A stretch of DNA of 64,000 nt. Source: Porphyromonas canoris (GTDB lineage Bacteria; Bacteroidota; Bacteroidia; Bacteroidales; Porphyromonadaceae). Positions within the stretch are counted from its first letter, which is position 1, and each line of letters opens with the position of its first letter. Positions 26,158 to 35,797 of the stretch are shown here, piece by piece. The notes below the pieces were generated by a model. That model did no database searches and was not told where the DNA came from. It worked only from the letters and a program-made list of their open reading frames with translations. The stretch spans positions 62,001 to 126,000 of the forward strand of contig NZ_JQZV01000001.1 of the NCBI RefSeq assembly GCF_000769115.1, written 5' to 3'. The translations under genes and the position numbers were made by a program.

Positions 26158-26224
26158 AAACTCTTTAAGGTGATTAAAATATTTTGTGATAGTGTCAAAA
26201 ACATTTTCTCTAAAGCGATATATA

Positions 26225-27364
26225 TCAGGCGGTCTGCATTACCCTTACAATAGTTTGCGCCAAAAGTTCCACTTCTTGCTCGGTAAGAGCTGCCGAGAGA
26301 GAGAGTCGGACACGCTCCCCACCGGGAGGAACAGTCGGTTTACGTATGGGTAAAGCAAAGAAACCAGAGGCTTTCAACTCCTCTGCCATCCGTACTGCAC
26401 ACTCCTCGCTTCCGGCATGAACCGGCACGATATAAGAGGAGAGAGGCAGACCGGTACGCTCTTTCAGCAGAGCAACAAGGCGGTGAAGATGCGCCCTCCG
26501 CGCTACCATACCGGGGAGATGATGTATCACATGAAGCGACCATGCCGTGCAGACGGGAGGAAGAGCCGTGGAGAAAATAAGCGGTCGGCAGGTAGAGACC
26601 AACAGCTCGCGCACCTCCGCACCGGAAAGTGCAAACGCTCCGACACTGCAGAGAGCCTTTCCCATGGTCCCGATGAGAATATCCACCTGATCCAACAACC
26701 CCAAATCCTCGACACAGCCAAGCCCTTTCTTGCCTGTCGCACCCACGGCATGAGCTTCGTCCACATAGATACGGAGCTGAGGATAGTGCTGTTTGAGAGC
26801 CACAATATCGGTCAAGGGCGCAAAGTCTCCATCCATACTGTAAAGGCTCTCAACCACGACCCATATGGTCTCATACTCGGATGCAAAGCGTTGCAGAAGG
26901 GCTTCGAGGTCGGGCAGACTGTTATGCTTGAAACGGCGGAACTCCCGTCCCGAGAGCCTTATACCGTCTATGATGCTGGCGTGTACCAGTCTGTCCGCAA
27001 GGATGAGCGTCTTATCGTCGGAGAGCGCAGGCAGAATGCCGAGATTGGCATGGTATCCGCTGTCGAACAGCAGAGCGGATTTTCCGCCATAGAGCCGGGA
27101 CAACTCCGCCTCCAAAGCCTCATGTTCGGGAGAGTTGCCCGTGAGCAGACGAGAAGATGAAGAGGAGAAAGGCAGCTCCAATGCCCGATTTCCGAACTTA
27201 TCTCTAAGGTCTGTATCGGTGGAGATACCGAGATAGTCGTTCCCGGCAAGATTGATATACCTCTTACCATCTGCCCATACGTATTTCCCCTCCACTTTAA
27301 GTTGAGGAATTTTACGGTAAGTGCCTGCTGCTTTCAAGGCATCTATTCTATCGCTGTACTGCAT
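26225..27364 (-). CDS. bioF: 8-amino-7-oxononanoate synthase
   Basis: PLP enzyme of the alpha-oxoamine synthase family that joins pimeloyl-ACP (or -CoA) with alanine to give KAPA. 379 residues: [46 protein letters not shown], and the PLP lysine in [14 protein letters not shown]. It overlaps the end of bioA by 17 bases, so it is co-translated. A second alpha-oxoamine synthase at 63290 differs in its N-terminus and substrate region and is called serine palmitoyltransferase. Confidence 0.95.
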   Translation of the reverse strand: MQYSDRIDALKAAGTYRKIPQLKVEGKYVWADGKRYINLAGNDYLGISTDTDLRDKFGNRALELPFSSSSSRLLTGNSPEHEALEAELSRLYGGKSALLFDSGYHANLGILPALSDDKTLILADRLVHASIIDGIRLSGREFRRFKHNSLPDLEALLQRFASEYETIWVVVESLYSMDGDFAPLTDIVALKQHYPQLRIYVDEAHAVGATGKKGLGCVEDLGLLDQVDILIGTMGKALCSVGAFALSGAEVRELLVSTCRPLIFSTALPPVCTAWSLHVIHHLPGMVARRAHLHRLVALLKERTGLPLSSYIVPVHAGSEECAVRMAEELKASGFFALPIRKPTVPPGGERVRLSLSAALTEQEVELLAQTIVRVMQTA

Positions 27365-28652
27365 TTTGCTTTACTATTTTAGAGAGTCCGGAGGTCAGTT
27401 TGAACAGCTCCTCGTCCGTAACCGCCATGAATGGCGGCATGAGATAAACGAGCCTGCCGAACGGACGTACCCAGATCTTCTCTTCGATAAACTGCGGGAT
27501 GAGCCGCTTCATATCTACCGGCTGTTTCATCTCTACCACTCCGATGGCACCGAGACAGCGTACCTCTTTCACGGTGGAAAGGTCGGCAAGAGAGGATAGC
27601 TCGCTTCGGAGTGTCTGCTCTATCTCTTTGACCCTCTTCCTCCATGGCTTGGAGAGAAGCAGCCGGGTAGATGCAAGAGCAACCGAACAGGCAAGAGGAT
27701 TTGCCATAAAGGTGGGCCCGTGCATGAAACAACCCGCCTCTCCGGAACAGATAATATCCGCAATCTCTTTGGTGGTTGCCGTTGCGGAAAGCGTCATACA
27801 CCCTCCCGTCAAGGCTTTGCCGATACAGATAATATCGGGCAACACATCGGCATGATAAGCGGCAAGCATCTCGCCCGTCCGCCCAAAGCCTGTGGCGATT
27901 TCGTCGAATATCAGCAGTACGCCGAAATGAGAGCAGAGTCTTCTTGCCTGTCTCAGGTATTCGGGATGGTAGAAGTACATCCCTCCTGCGCCCTGCACTA
28001 TCGGCTCAAGGATAAGAGCGGCTATCTCTTCGCCTTTCTCTTCCAAGAGATTTTGCAGAGGGCGCATTGCTTCTTCGCTCCATACTCCCCCGAAAGGGAT
28101 GGAAGGTTGTGGAAGGAAATATTGAGGTGTAAGTGCTCCGGCAAAGAGTCCGTGCATGCCGGTGATCGGATCGCATACGGACATTGCGTGCCAGGTATCG
28201 CCATGATAAGCGGAAGAGAGTGCGGCAAATCGTGTACGCTGTCGCTCCCCTTTGGCATGCTGATACTGTAATGCCATCTTCATGGCAACCTCTACGGCTA
28301 CGGAGCCTGAGTCGGCATAGAAAATGGTATCTACCCCTTTGGGCAATACCGACTCGCACAGGAGTTTGCCCAGCTCCACAGCCGGCTCATGCGTCAATCC
28401 GCCAAACATGATATGGCTCAACGTCTCTGCCTGACCCTGAAGAGCCTGCACCAGTACCGGGTGAGAGTAGCCGTGTATAGCCGCCCACCAAGAGCTCATA
28501 CCGTCTGTAAGCTCTGTTCCATCCGCAAGCGTAATGGTAGCTCCTTTGGCTGAAACCACCGGATAAACCTCCAAAGGGTCTATGGTTGAGGTGTAAGGAT
28601 GCCAAAGATGATCCCTGTCCCAGCGGAGTCTTTCCTGCCATAAATGGTTCAT
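27348..28652 (-). CDS. bioA: adenosylmethionine-8-amino-7-oxononanoate aminotransferase
   Basis: Transfers the amino group of SAM to KAPA, giving DAPA. 434 residues if started at the ATG at 28652, which overlaps the bioB stop as ATGA; an ATG three codons earlier (28661) is possible. Seen: [12 protein letters not shown] (BioA-specific N-terminus), [45 protein letters not shown] and the PLP lysine in CIGKALTGG. Full length. Confidence 0.96.
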   Translation of the reverse strand: MNHLWQERLRWDRDHLWHPYTSTIDPLEVYPVVSAKGATITLADGTELTDGMSSWWAAIHGYSHPVLVQALQGQAETLSHIMFGGLTHEPAVELGKLLCESVLPKGVDTIFYADSGSVAVEVAMKMALQYQHAKGERQRTRFAALSSAYHGDTWHAMSVCDPITGMHGLFAGALTPQYFLPQPSIPFGGVWSEEAMRPLQNLLEEKGEEIAALILEPIVQGAGGMYFYHPEYLRQARRLCSHFGVLLIFDEIATGFGRTGEMLAAYHADVLPDIICIGKALTGGCMTLSATATTKEIADIICSGEAGCFMHGPTFMANPLACSVALASTRLLLSKPWRKRVKEIEQTLRSELSSLADLSTVKEVRCLGAIGVVEMKQPVDMKRLIPQFIEEKIWVRPFGRLVYLMPPFMAVTDEELFKLTSGLSKIVKQNAVQR

Positions 28653-29668
28653 CGTTCCCATGTTGTCTCTGCTTTAGTATCGTACTTCATCTCCCGGAAA
28701 AGCAGCATGTCTTCGTCCGTAACAGATGCAGTGGTTGTGAGTAAATCGCCTGTGATGGCGGAGTTAATACCGATATAGAGTGCTTTTTTCTGTGTCTCTC
28801 TATCCATCTGTGCACGTCCGCCGGAGAAGCGAAGGTAGGCTGTGGGATTGACCAAACGGAAAATCACCACCGCCAAAAGGAGTTCGTCGGCAGAGAGCAG
28901 TGCGGTATCTCCAAGCGGTGTTCCCGGTATCGGCTGGAGCATATTGATGGGTATGCTTTCCACTCCAAGCGTTTGAAGATAGAGCGCAAACTCTATGCGC
29001 TGTCGTCTGCTCTCGCCCATGCCGATGATTCCTCCGGAACAGACTTTCATCCCGACCTTTCGGGCTGCGGCAATGGTCTCCTCTTTCTGCTGCTGTGTAT
29101 GCGTGGAACAGAGTGTGATAAAGTGGGACGGCGCACTCTCCATATTGCAATGATAAGTGGTAACACCGGCTTCATGAAGCACCTTTAGGGTATCTTCCGT
29201 AGCCAATCCGAGCGATGCGCAAAGGTGCATAGAGGGTTCGGCTTTTCGGATCTCCCTGTATATGGCGGCATACCGAAGCGTATCCACCATGTTCGGACGC
29301 CTGCCACTCGCTACGAGTGAATACCTTTTGATCCCCTTGTTTCTATTATGCAGCGCCTGCTCCAAACACTCTTGGGGAGAGAGTATAGGGTATGTCTTGC
29401 ATCCGGTATTGTAGTGCGCACTCTGGGCGCACCACTTGCAATCTTCGGGACATTTACCGCTCTTTACATTGATGATGCTGCAAGTGTCGAATCCGTCCCC
29501 ATGCAGCGTCCGGGTTATGGTATGACACGCTTCATAAAGCTCCTCTATGGGATACTTTTCTATCGCTTTTTCTACTTCTTCCATACTCCGAAGACGCCTG
29601 CCGCCAATAATATCTTGTGCCAACTCGGAAGCGGTCTCCGGTAAGTCTCTATACTCTCGCTTTGTCAT
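28649..29668 (-). CDS. bioB: biotin synthase
   Basis: Radical SAM enzyme that inserts sulfur into dethiobiotin. 339 residues from the ATG at 29668 ([20 protein letters not shown]). C73, C77 and C80 in [20 protein letters not shown] are the radical SAM cluster ligands. [12 protein letters not shown] and [11 protein letters not shown] carry further conserved residues including the Arg ligand of the 2Fe-2S cluster. The upstream extension to 29707 has no family similarity and overlaps a hairpin. First gene of bioB-bioA-bioF. Its leader contains a strong hairpin at 29691-29724. Confidence 0.96.
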   Translation of the reverse strand: MTKREYRDLPETASELAQDIIGGRRLRSMEEVEKAIEKYPIEELYEACHTITRTLHGDGFDTCSIINVKSGKCPEDCKWCAQSAHYNTGCKTYPILSPQECLEQALHNRNKGIKRYSLVASGRRPNMVDTLRYAAIYREIRKAEPSMHLCASLGLATEDTLKVLHEAGVTTYHCNMESAPSHFITLCSTHTQQQKEETIAAARKVGMKVCSGGIIGMGESRRQRIEFALYLQTLGVESIPINMLQPIPGTPLGDTALLSADELLLAVVIFRLVNPTAYLRFSGGRAQMDRETQKKALYIGINSAITGDLLTTTASVTDEDMLLFREMKYDTKAETTWER

Positions 29669-29683
29669 TGTGAAACATAGGAT

Positions 29684-29724
29684 AAGAAAATACCCACCTT
29701 TCGACAAAAGCCGAAAAGTGGGTA
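29684..29724 (-). terminator. terminator-like hairpin directly before bioB
   Basis: The arm 29710-29724 (GCCGAAAAGTGGGTA) pairs with 29691-29705 (TACCCACCTTTCGAC), 15 bp with G-U pairs and a four-base loop; the minus strand then reads TTTTCTTATCC. It ends only about 16 bases before the bioB ATG. It could be an attenuator controlling bioB entry or the terminator of an upstream small RNA. Confidence 0.65.
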
Positions 29725-29951
29725 TGGATATGATGAGACGGTAGCAGTGCTACAGTCCGATTCGTTTACGAAAGATGCTGTGCAGAGTATCTCCATGCTC
29801 TTTTCCTGTTCCTCTTCTTCGCAGAAAGGCTCTTTGATGGCGGGAAGGAACTCTTGAACAGCTGCCGAAACGGTGTTCCGAGACTTTTGCAACAGTCTTT
29901 CGGCAACAGACAAATGGAGAGTTCCTATGGTTACAACCCTGCCGACACTCA
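29725..29951 (-). other. structured leader or small-RNA candidate upstream of bioB
   Basis: Non-coding stretch between the terminator of the peptide transporter gene and the hairpin before bioB. It contains GCCGAAA...TTTCGGC pairing around an inner GACT/AGTC stem near 29870-29915. An open frame of 121 codons crosses it (29665-30030) but begins inside the previous terminator and ends inside the bioB hairpin, so I do not call it a gene. No BirA-type palindrome (TTGTAAAC) was found. Confidence 0.3.
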
Positions 29952-29999
29952 TAAAAACAGCGTAAGCCTTACGGCTCCACCTACGGAACCGTAAGGCTT
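29952..29999 (-). terminator. terminator of the peptide transporter gene
   Basis: AAGCCTTACGG (29964-29974) pairs with CCGTAAGGCTT (29989-29999) with extra TCC/GGA pairing inside the loop; TGTTTTT follows on the minus strand. It lies 48 bases after the transporter stop. Confidence 0.85.
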
Positions 30000-30046
30000 T
30001 ACTGCCTCTGTTATGTGTCAGGATAAGCATCTATCCGGATGATCAA

Positions 30047-31606
30047 TTATTTCTTTTGAGAAGTTACTCGGTTCAACCAACCTACCATAGAGAACATAAT
30101 CACCATGGAGATCAGACATACTACAACGAATACCGACCATGTGAGCCATAGAGGAACGTTCTTGTAGAGGATTGCACCAATGAATAGGAGTTGGTTTCCA
30201 AGGCCTGTCGCAAGAAGCCACATACCTTGCATCAAACCTTGAAGCTTTGGAGGAGCCACTTGAGATACGAATGACAAGCCAAGCGGAGAGATAAACAACT
30301 CTGCAACAGTAAGAACAAAGTATGTACCGATAAGCAACCAAGGAGTAACCTTAACCAAGTTTTGTTGTTCGGTGCTCATTTCTTTCATCTCTGACAACAA
30401 TGGAAGATCGAAAGATCCCATGGTCATAAGTATGAAACCGATAGCGGCAAGTCCCATACCGATGGCAATCTTCATCGGGGTGCTTACGTTGTAACCACTG
30501 TTTGCCAACAAGCCAAAGAACGCCAAGACCATAGGTGCAAGAGTAACCACAAAGAATGGATTCGCACTCTGGAACATTTCAGGCTCTAAGGCAAAGCCGA
30601 ACAGATCGAGCTTCGTAAAGTCACGAGCAAAGAATGTAAGCGTCAAACCGTTTTGGTGGAATGAGAACCAGAAGAAGATAACAACGAGCATAACAGCACC
30701 AAGAGCCATTATACGCTGACGTACTTCTGCAGGATCCATTTCTTGAACAGGCTCTGCAGGTTTTCCGTCATGCTTAACCGCAGCAGTTCCCGGATCCGGA
30801 AATTTCTTCTTGTTAAGCATAAAGATGGCAAATGAAATAAGCATCGCCACGATGGCAACACCGAAAGAGTAGTGAAATCCGGTATTGAAAACGTGCAAGT
30901 ATTCCGCTGCAAAAGAACCAAGATCGGCAGGTGCGCCGTTCAAAGATACCTCTCCCGCCAATGTTGTAAAGTTGGCAGCAGCAGTGTCCGAAAGCGTTTC
31001 TCCGTTGAGATACTTGTGGCAAAGCTCGGGAAGCTGACCGTTATAAGTGAATCCGTGAATCTTCAACCACCAGGAGCGAACGGCAGGAGCCACCCAAGGA
31101 GCAAAGATAGAACCGATGTTGATAAACATATAGAAGATGGTGTAACCCGCATCACGTGTTTTGCTATCCACGCCGGACTTGTCGTACATCTGCCCTACAA
31201 GAGCCTGCAAGTTACCTTTGAAGAAACCGTTACCAAGGGCTATCACGAAAAGAGCCACGCAGGTAAAGACGAGCATAATGGTCTTCGAGTCCTGTGTGAT
31301 TGTGGTAGGAATAGAGAGCATACCGTATCCGACAGTCATCATGACAAGTCCCATGATGATCGTTCTCTTGTAGTTACGAGTACGGTCTGCTACAAGTCCT
31401 CCGATTATAGCCAATGCGTAGATTCCGAAATAGAAGAAAGAGTAGATAAGTCCTGCCTCATCTTCAGCCAAGCCAAACTTTGCACTCAAGAAGAGTACAA
31501 GGATAGCCATCATCGTGTAGAAACCAAAGCGCTCTCCCATGTTCGCCAGAGCTGCCGCTATAAGCCCATTAGGGTGCTTCGTCTTTTGCTTTACGTTCTG
31601 TCCCAT
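30047..31606 (-). CDS. POT-family peptide transporter
   Basis: Inner-membrane proton-coupled di- or tripeptide importer of the MFS/PTR2 family. 519 residues, about 12-14 membrane helices. ANMGERFGFYTMMAILVLFL near residue 16 includes the ExxERFxYY-like proton-binding motif, followed by GAxxxD-type loop GGLVADRTRNYKRTI near 74 and FYMFINIGSIFAPWVAP near 155. A charged cytoplasmic loop lies near residues 265-290 (KKKFPDPGTAAVKHDGKPAE). Peptide uptake suits an asaccharolytic lifestyle. It follows the DUF4831 gene by 73 bases. Confidence 0.93.
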   Translation of the reverse strand: MGQNVKQKTKHPNGLIAAALANMGERFGFYTMMAILVLFLSAKFGLAEDEAGLIYSFFYFGIYALAIIGGLVADRTRNYKRTIIMGLVMMTVGYGMLSIPTTITQDSKTIMLVFTCVALFVIALGNGFFKGNLQALVGQMYDKSGVDSKTRDAGYTIFYMFINIGSIFAPWVAPAVRSWWLKIHGFTYNGQLPELCHKYLNGETLSDTAAANFTTLAGEVSLNGAPADLGSFAAEYLHVFNTGFHYSFGVAIVAMLISFAIFMLNKKKFPDPGTAAVKHDGKPAEPVQEMDPAEVRQRIMALGAVMLVVIFFWFSFHQNGLTLTFFARDFTKLDLFGFALEPEMFQSANPFFVVTLAPMVLAFFGLLANSGYNVSTPMKIAIGMGLAAIGFILMTMGSFDLPLLSEMKEMSTEQQNLVKVTPWLLIGTYFVLTVAELFISPLGLSFVSQVAPPKLQGLMQGMWLLATGLGNQLLFIGAILYKNVPLWLTWSVFVVVCLISMVIMFSMVGWLNRVTSQKK

Positions 31607-31679
31607 TGAAATTAAGTGATTGGATTATAAGTTTATAAATATTGATTTTTTCATTTATGAAAGAGAAAGAAAGAGGGCA

Positions 31680-32777
31680 TCACTGCTCGTAGATCCTTTC
31701 CAGTGCTCCCGTTGCAGGGAAGAAAGTGAGGCGGATAACGGCAGGAGCGTGCTTTTTGTTATTGAAAAGAGCCGGAGCCAAAGCCTCTTTCGTTCCGAGC
31801 TGAGCGATATATACCTTCTCTTGCAACAGTATCTTACCATCTCTCCTAAGGGTAATCTCCACACGTCCGGGACGATTATAGACAATCCCTTTGAGCGATT
31901 TTTCTGCCTTTTCTGCCTCTTTCGGAGTGAGTGCCGGGGCTTGATCTTCTATCTTCACACCCATATAGATCGGTTCGCCGGAAAGATCTTCCTTATCCAG
32001 TACACCCTCCATTTCGGAAAATCTGAAAGCCACACTGTTGGATATAGAGTCAGCGGAGAGGTTATCTATGGTGATCCGTTCGAGCGTCGAAGTAGTATAG
32101 CCTGTAAACAGCTCGGATAACGCTCTCTCTTGAGCATTGATATTGTCCAATGCCAACTTCAATGCCTGCCCATCGGGAAAAGACTGTTCCGCTTCGCCAC
32201 TAACGATAGAAGTGCGCGCTTCTCTCAGTGTGTGTATCTCACGAGCGACAATCTCTGCTCGCTTTTGAGGGGATGTGGCTTGCAGATATTCCGGAGAGAA
32301 CGATGGCTCGAAGCGACGAACATTTGCCTCTTCCGCCTTGCGAATCTCTTCTGCAAACGGTTGTATCTCATTGGGAGTGTACTCCGTGTTGACGGCACAA
32401 AGCAATCCGTCCTCCGTCAGCATCACAAAAGGAGCCACACTGCCCTCTTTGAACTGAACATGATACACCTTGTCTCTATCGGGGATGCCGTAGGTTTCAA
32501 GTCTGATACCCTTTAGTTCGTACAGAGTACGCGCTACCGAAACAGCCTCTAAGCCTAAATGTTGTCTGGAGAAACGTGCGTAGATTCCGGGAGTAGAGAC
32601 TTTCTTCTCCACCAGCAAATGCAGGCGAACCTTAGTCTCAGGCAGTGAATAGACGACTCCCGGCGACTTTTTTCCGCCTGTGTCTGTATGTTTTTCCACT
32701 TTTGTCTGTGCTTCCACGCCCCAAAAAGATAGCGCAAGCATTAAGAAAAGAGTGTAAAAGATCTTATGCATATGCAA
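31680..32777 (-). CDS. DUF4831 family exported protein
   Basis: 365 residues with a signal peptide (FYTLFLMLALSFWGVEAQ). The sequence PGVVYSLPETKVRLHLLVEK, then GIYARFSRQHLGLEAV and later GIVYNRPGRVEITLRRDGK, match what I know of the Bacteroidota-specific DUF4831 family of unknown function, probably periplasmic. No catalytic motif is visible. A -7-like box lies about 26 bases upstream. It may share a transcript with the peptide transporter downstream. Confidence 0.75.
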   Translation of the reverse strand: MHMHKIFYTLFLMLALSFWGVEAQTKVEKHTDTGGKKSPGVVYSLPETKVRLHLLVEKKVSTPGIYARFSRQHLGLEAVSVARTLYELKGIRLETYGIPDRDKVYHVQFKEGSVAPFVMLTEDGLLCAVNTEYTPNEIQPFAEEIRKAEEANVRRFEPSFSPEYLQATSPQKRAEIVAREIHTLREARTSIVSGEAEQSFPDGQALKLALDNINAQERALSELFTGYTTSTLERITIDNLSADSISNSVAFRFSEMEGVLDKEDLSGEPIYMGVKIEDQAPALTPKEAEKAEKSLKGIVYNRPGRVEITLRRDGKILLQEKVYIAQLGTKEALAPALFNNKKHAPAVIRLTFFPATGALERIYEQ

Positions 32778-32802
32778 ATGGCATTTTTAGACGGTTTATG
32801 TG

Positions 32803-32810
32803 CAAAGCTA
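32803..32810 (-). promoter_or_regulatory. -7 box upstream of the DUF4831 gene
   Basis: The minus strand reads TAGCTTTG (32810-32803), followed by C, matching TAnnTTTG about 26 bases before the start at 32777. No TTG at the right spacing. Confidence 0.4.
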
Positions 32811-32881
32811 ACAAAAATTCTTGTTTTCCATAGTGTTTGCTATATAAAGTGAAAATCCGTGACAGCAAAAAGAATGAAGGG

Positions 32882-33405
32882 AAGCATAAAAAGGGGACAT
32901 TTTTCGGGAGCTTTTATATAAAAACGGAGTTCCAAAATTTTGCGTCGGAAGCACTCAAAATTTCTCTTGCTCACACTCCCCCTTCAGACAAAAACCCATA
33001 ACTCGCTACAAACAAGGTGCTTACAAACCATTGCGAATTCGCAAAAAATTTTTTCTCAGTCCGTTTGATGGGGCTTTTTCGCGTTAATAGGTGTAAATTT
33101 TAACACCTATCCCTGTAAACGTTTCCTAATAAAGAAATTTGCCTTTTCAGGGGCATTTTAGGGCAAAAATACGTAGACGATTGATTGTTAGCGTTTTAAT
33201 CGTTTTAGCTAAACACTTTAATCGAATCCGGTAAACGTGTTTAATGAAATCACTAAACGTGTTCGTTGAAAAATTAAACACGTTTAGCCGAAAGAATATG
33301 CTCGTTTAGCGTTTTGGCTTAACAGACATCGAAATTTGTGTTAATAAAACGAGCTGATTTAACAAATCCGGCACCCCTCTGAAAACAGAGTACAAAAATA
33401 GAAAT
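32882..33405 (-). repeat. dispersed non-coding element, copy B (inverted)
   Basis: Inverted copy of the element at 18515 and 61082. Core 33031-33381 (351 bases, slightly shorter than the 368 of A and C). 33218-33284 is the exact reverse complement of 61259-61325 over 67 bases. Its right box CTTTTATATAAAAACGGA lies at 32911-32928. The left TTTTTATATATTCC box of copies A and C is not recognisable, so this copy looks truncated on the pnp side. In this copy ATAGGTGT and ACACCTAT (near 33090-33112) form a perfect hairpin that is imperfect in A and C. No gene in it. Confidence 0.85.
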
Positions 33406-33442
33406 AATGATACCGATACATGGTGGAGACCAAATATTTAGC

Positions 33443-33451
33443 TACATTTGT
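33443..33451 (+). promoter_or_regulatory. -7 box of the pnp promoter
   Basis: TACATTTGT matches TAnnTTTG, 42 bases before the pnp start. No TTG is found about 20 bases upstream. The end of repeat element copy B lies only about 40 bases upstream. Confidence 0.5.
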
Positions 33452-33493
33452 ACGATAATTCAGCGGATAAAAGATTAAATAAACAAATCAAGT

Positions 33494-35710
33494 ATGATTC
33501 AACCTATTTCAAAAACCATCACGCTGGCTGATGGTAGAGAGATTGTCATTGAAACCGGCAAACTCGCCAAGCAAGCAGATGGTTCGGTAACGGTGCGCAT
33601 GGGCAACACCGTATTGTTGGCCACCGTGACAGCTGCAAAAGACGCCAATCCGGGCGTTGATTTTATGCCCCTTTCAGTAGATTACAAAGAGAAGTTTTCT
33701 GCTTTCGGTCGTTTTCCCGGAGGATTTACCAAACGTGAAGGTAAGGCTTCAGACTACGAAATCTTAACTTCCAGACTCATCGACCGTGCCCTTCGGCCTC
33801 TATTCCCGGACGATTACCACGCAGAAGTCTTCGTTAATGTTATACTCTTCTCAGCCGATGGCGTAGATATGCCGGACGCTCTTGCAGGATTGGCTGCATC
33901 TGCTGCTCTTGCCGTTTCAGACATACCATTCAACGGTCCGATCTCCGAAGTGAGAGTGGCACGAATAGATGGTAAGTTTGTTATCAACCCGACCTTTGAA
34001 CAGCTCGAAAGCGCAGACATCGACATGGTAGTGGCTGCAACGCTCGACAATATCATGATGGTCGAAGGCGAAATGAACGAAGTATCCGAAGCAGAAATGC
34101 TGGATGCCATAAAGGTTGCACACGAAGCGATCAAAGCGCAATGCCGGGCACAGATAGAGCTTATGCAGGCTTGCGGCACAACCGAAAAGCGTACATACTG
34201 CCACGAAGAGCACGATGAGGAGTTGCGCTCAAAGGTACGCGCAGATCTTTACAACAAAGTTTATGCCGTAGCTGTAAGCGGATCGTCCAAGCACGAACGC
34301 GCAGCAGCATTTGAAGCGATAGTGGAAGAGTTCAAAGCTCAATACACAGAAGAAGAGCTCGAAACAAAGGCTCCCCTCATCGCTCGTTACTATCACGATG
34401 TAGAGAAAGAGGCTATGCGCCGTGCAATACTCGACGAAGGCAAGCGTCTCGATGGTAGAGACACGCGCACCATTCGCCCTATATGGTCGGAGGTGGACTG
34501 CCTTCCCGGACCTCATGGCAGCTCTATCTTCACACGTGGAGAGACTCAATCGCTTACAACGGTAACGCTCGGAACAAAGAGTGATGAGAAGCTGGTGGAC
34601 GATGTACTCTTCCACGGCAAGGAGAGATTCTTGCTACACTACAACTTCCCTCCGTTCTCCACAGGAGAGGCTCGCCCTCAACGCGGAGTGGGACGCAGAG
34701 AGATCGGACACGGAAACCTTGCTCACCGTGCGCTCAAACGCATGATACCGAAAGACTATCCTTACGTCGTGCGTGTGATGAGCGATATCCTTGAAAGTAA
34801 CGGATCCAGCTCCATGGCTACCGTATGTGCCGGAACGCTTGCTCTTATGGATGCAGGGGTTAACATTACCCGCCCTGTCAGTGGTATTGCCATGGGACTT
34901 ATCTCCGAGAACAAAGGTCAAAACTATGCGATACTCTCGGATATCCTTGGCGATGAAGACCACTTGGGAGACATGGACTTCAAGGTAACCGGTACGGAGA
35001 AAGGTATCACTGCAACACAGATGGACATCAAGGTGGACGGTCTATCCTATGAGATCCTCGAAAATGCGCTGGCACAGGCACGCGAGGGTCGTATGCACAT
35101 TTTGGGTAAGATCATGGAGACGATCACCGAACCGAGAGAAGATCTCAAGCCACACGCTCCACGCATCGTCAATCTACGCATACCGAAAGAGCTTATCGGT
35201 GCTGTGATAGGCCCCGGAGGCAAGATCATCCAAGGCATACAAGAGAAATCCGGAGCCAATGTCAATATTGAAGAGGTGGACGGAATGGGTCTCATCGAAG
35301 TGAGCGGTACAAACAAAGAGAGCATCGACAAGGCTTTGGCGATGATCAACTCTATTGCTGCCGTTCCGGAAGTGGATAAAGTCTACACCGGAAAGATAAG
35401 CTCGCTGATGCCTTACGGTGCATTCGTAGAGTTCTTGCCGGGTAAAGACGGACTTCTTCACATCTCCGAAATAGACTGGAAACGCTTTGAAACAATCGAA
35501 GAAACCGGTTTGCAACAAGGAGCGGAAATAGAAGTGAAGTTGATCGAAATAGATCCAAAGACCGGAAAGTTCAAGCTTTCGAGAAAGGCATTGTTGGAGA
35601 AACCCGAAGGTTATAAAGCACCTGAAGGCAACAACAGACCTCCTCGTCAAGAGAGACCGGAACGACAAGAGCGATTCGTACACAGACCTCGCAGAAACAA
35701 TAACGAGTAA
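33494..35710 (+). CDS. pnp: polyribonucleotide nucleotidyltransferase (PNPase)
   Basis: Phosphorolytic 3'-5' exoribonuclease of mRNA decay. 738 residues: first RNase PH domain (about 10-140), helical domain, second RNase PH domain (about 320-545, with [20 protein letters not shown] and [20 protein letters not shown]), KH domain (about 555-620, [20 protein letters not shown]), S1 domain (about 630-700, [20 protein letters not shown]), and a basic, low-complexity tail ([20 protein letters not shown]). Alone on the plus strand with its own promoter and terminator. Confidence 0.97.
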   Translation: MIQPISKTITLADGREIVIETGKLAKQADGSVTVRMGNTVLLATVTAAKDANPGVDFMPLSVDYKEKFSAFGRFPGGFTKREGKASDYEILTSRLIDRALRPLFPDDYHAEVFVNVILFSADGVDMPDALAGLAASAALAVSDIPFNGPISEVRVARIDGKFVINPTFEQLESADIDMVVAATLDNIMMVEGEMNEVSEAEMLDAIKVAHEAIKAQCRAQIELMQACGTTEKRTYCHEEHDEELRSKVRADLYNKVYAVAVSGSSKHERAAAFEAIVEEFKAQYTEEELETKAPLIARYYHDVEKEAMRRAILDEGKRLDGRDTRTIRPIWSEVDCLPGPHGSSIFTRGETQSLTTVTLGTKSDEKLVDDVLFHGKERFLLHYNFPPFSTGEARPQRGVGRREIGHGNLAHRALKRMIPKDYPYVVRVMSDILESNGSSSMATVCAGTLALMDAGVNITRPVSGIAMGLISENKGQNYAILSDILGDEDHLGDMDFKVTGTEKGITATQMDIKVDGLSYEILENALAQAREGRMHILGKIMETITEPREDLKPHAPRIVNLRIPKELIGAVIGPGGKIIQGIQEKSGANVNIEEVDGMGLIEVSGTNKESIDKALAMINSIAAVPEVDKVYTGKISSLMPYGAFVEFLPGKDGLLHISEIDWKRFETIEETGLQQGAEIEVKLIEIDPKTGKFKLSRKALLEKPEGYKAPEGNNRPPRQERPERQERFVHRPRRNNNE

Positions 35711-35737
35711 CATTCGGAACATCCGATACATAAGAGA

Positions 35738-35770
35738 AAAGGCACGCACCTGTCCGGTACGTGCCTTTTT
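35738..35770 (+). terminator. terminator of pnp, possibly bidirectional
   Basis: AAAGGCACG (35738-35746) pairs with CGTGCCTTT (35760-35768), followed by TTC on the plus strand; the minus strand also gives TTTTCTC. It lies between the convergent pnp and GT87 genes and can serve both. Confidence 0.85.
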
Positions 35771-35797
35771 CATATTCTTGCCGTCACTTTACCCCTG

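Noticed and set aside
29665-30030. 121-codon minus-strand open frame upstream of bioB
   Set aside because: Begins inside the transporter terminator and ends in the bioB hairpin, with no known family or signal; more likely non-coding leader sequence.
33215-33235. tRNA T-loop-like ATCGAATCC in element copy B
   Set aside because: No acceptor or anticodon stem can be drawn around it, and the same words occur in the motif ladder of all three copies.
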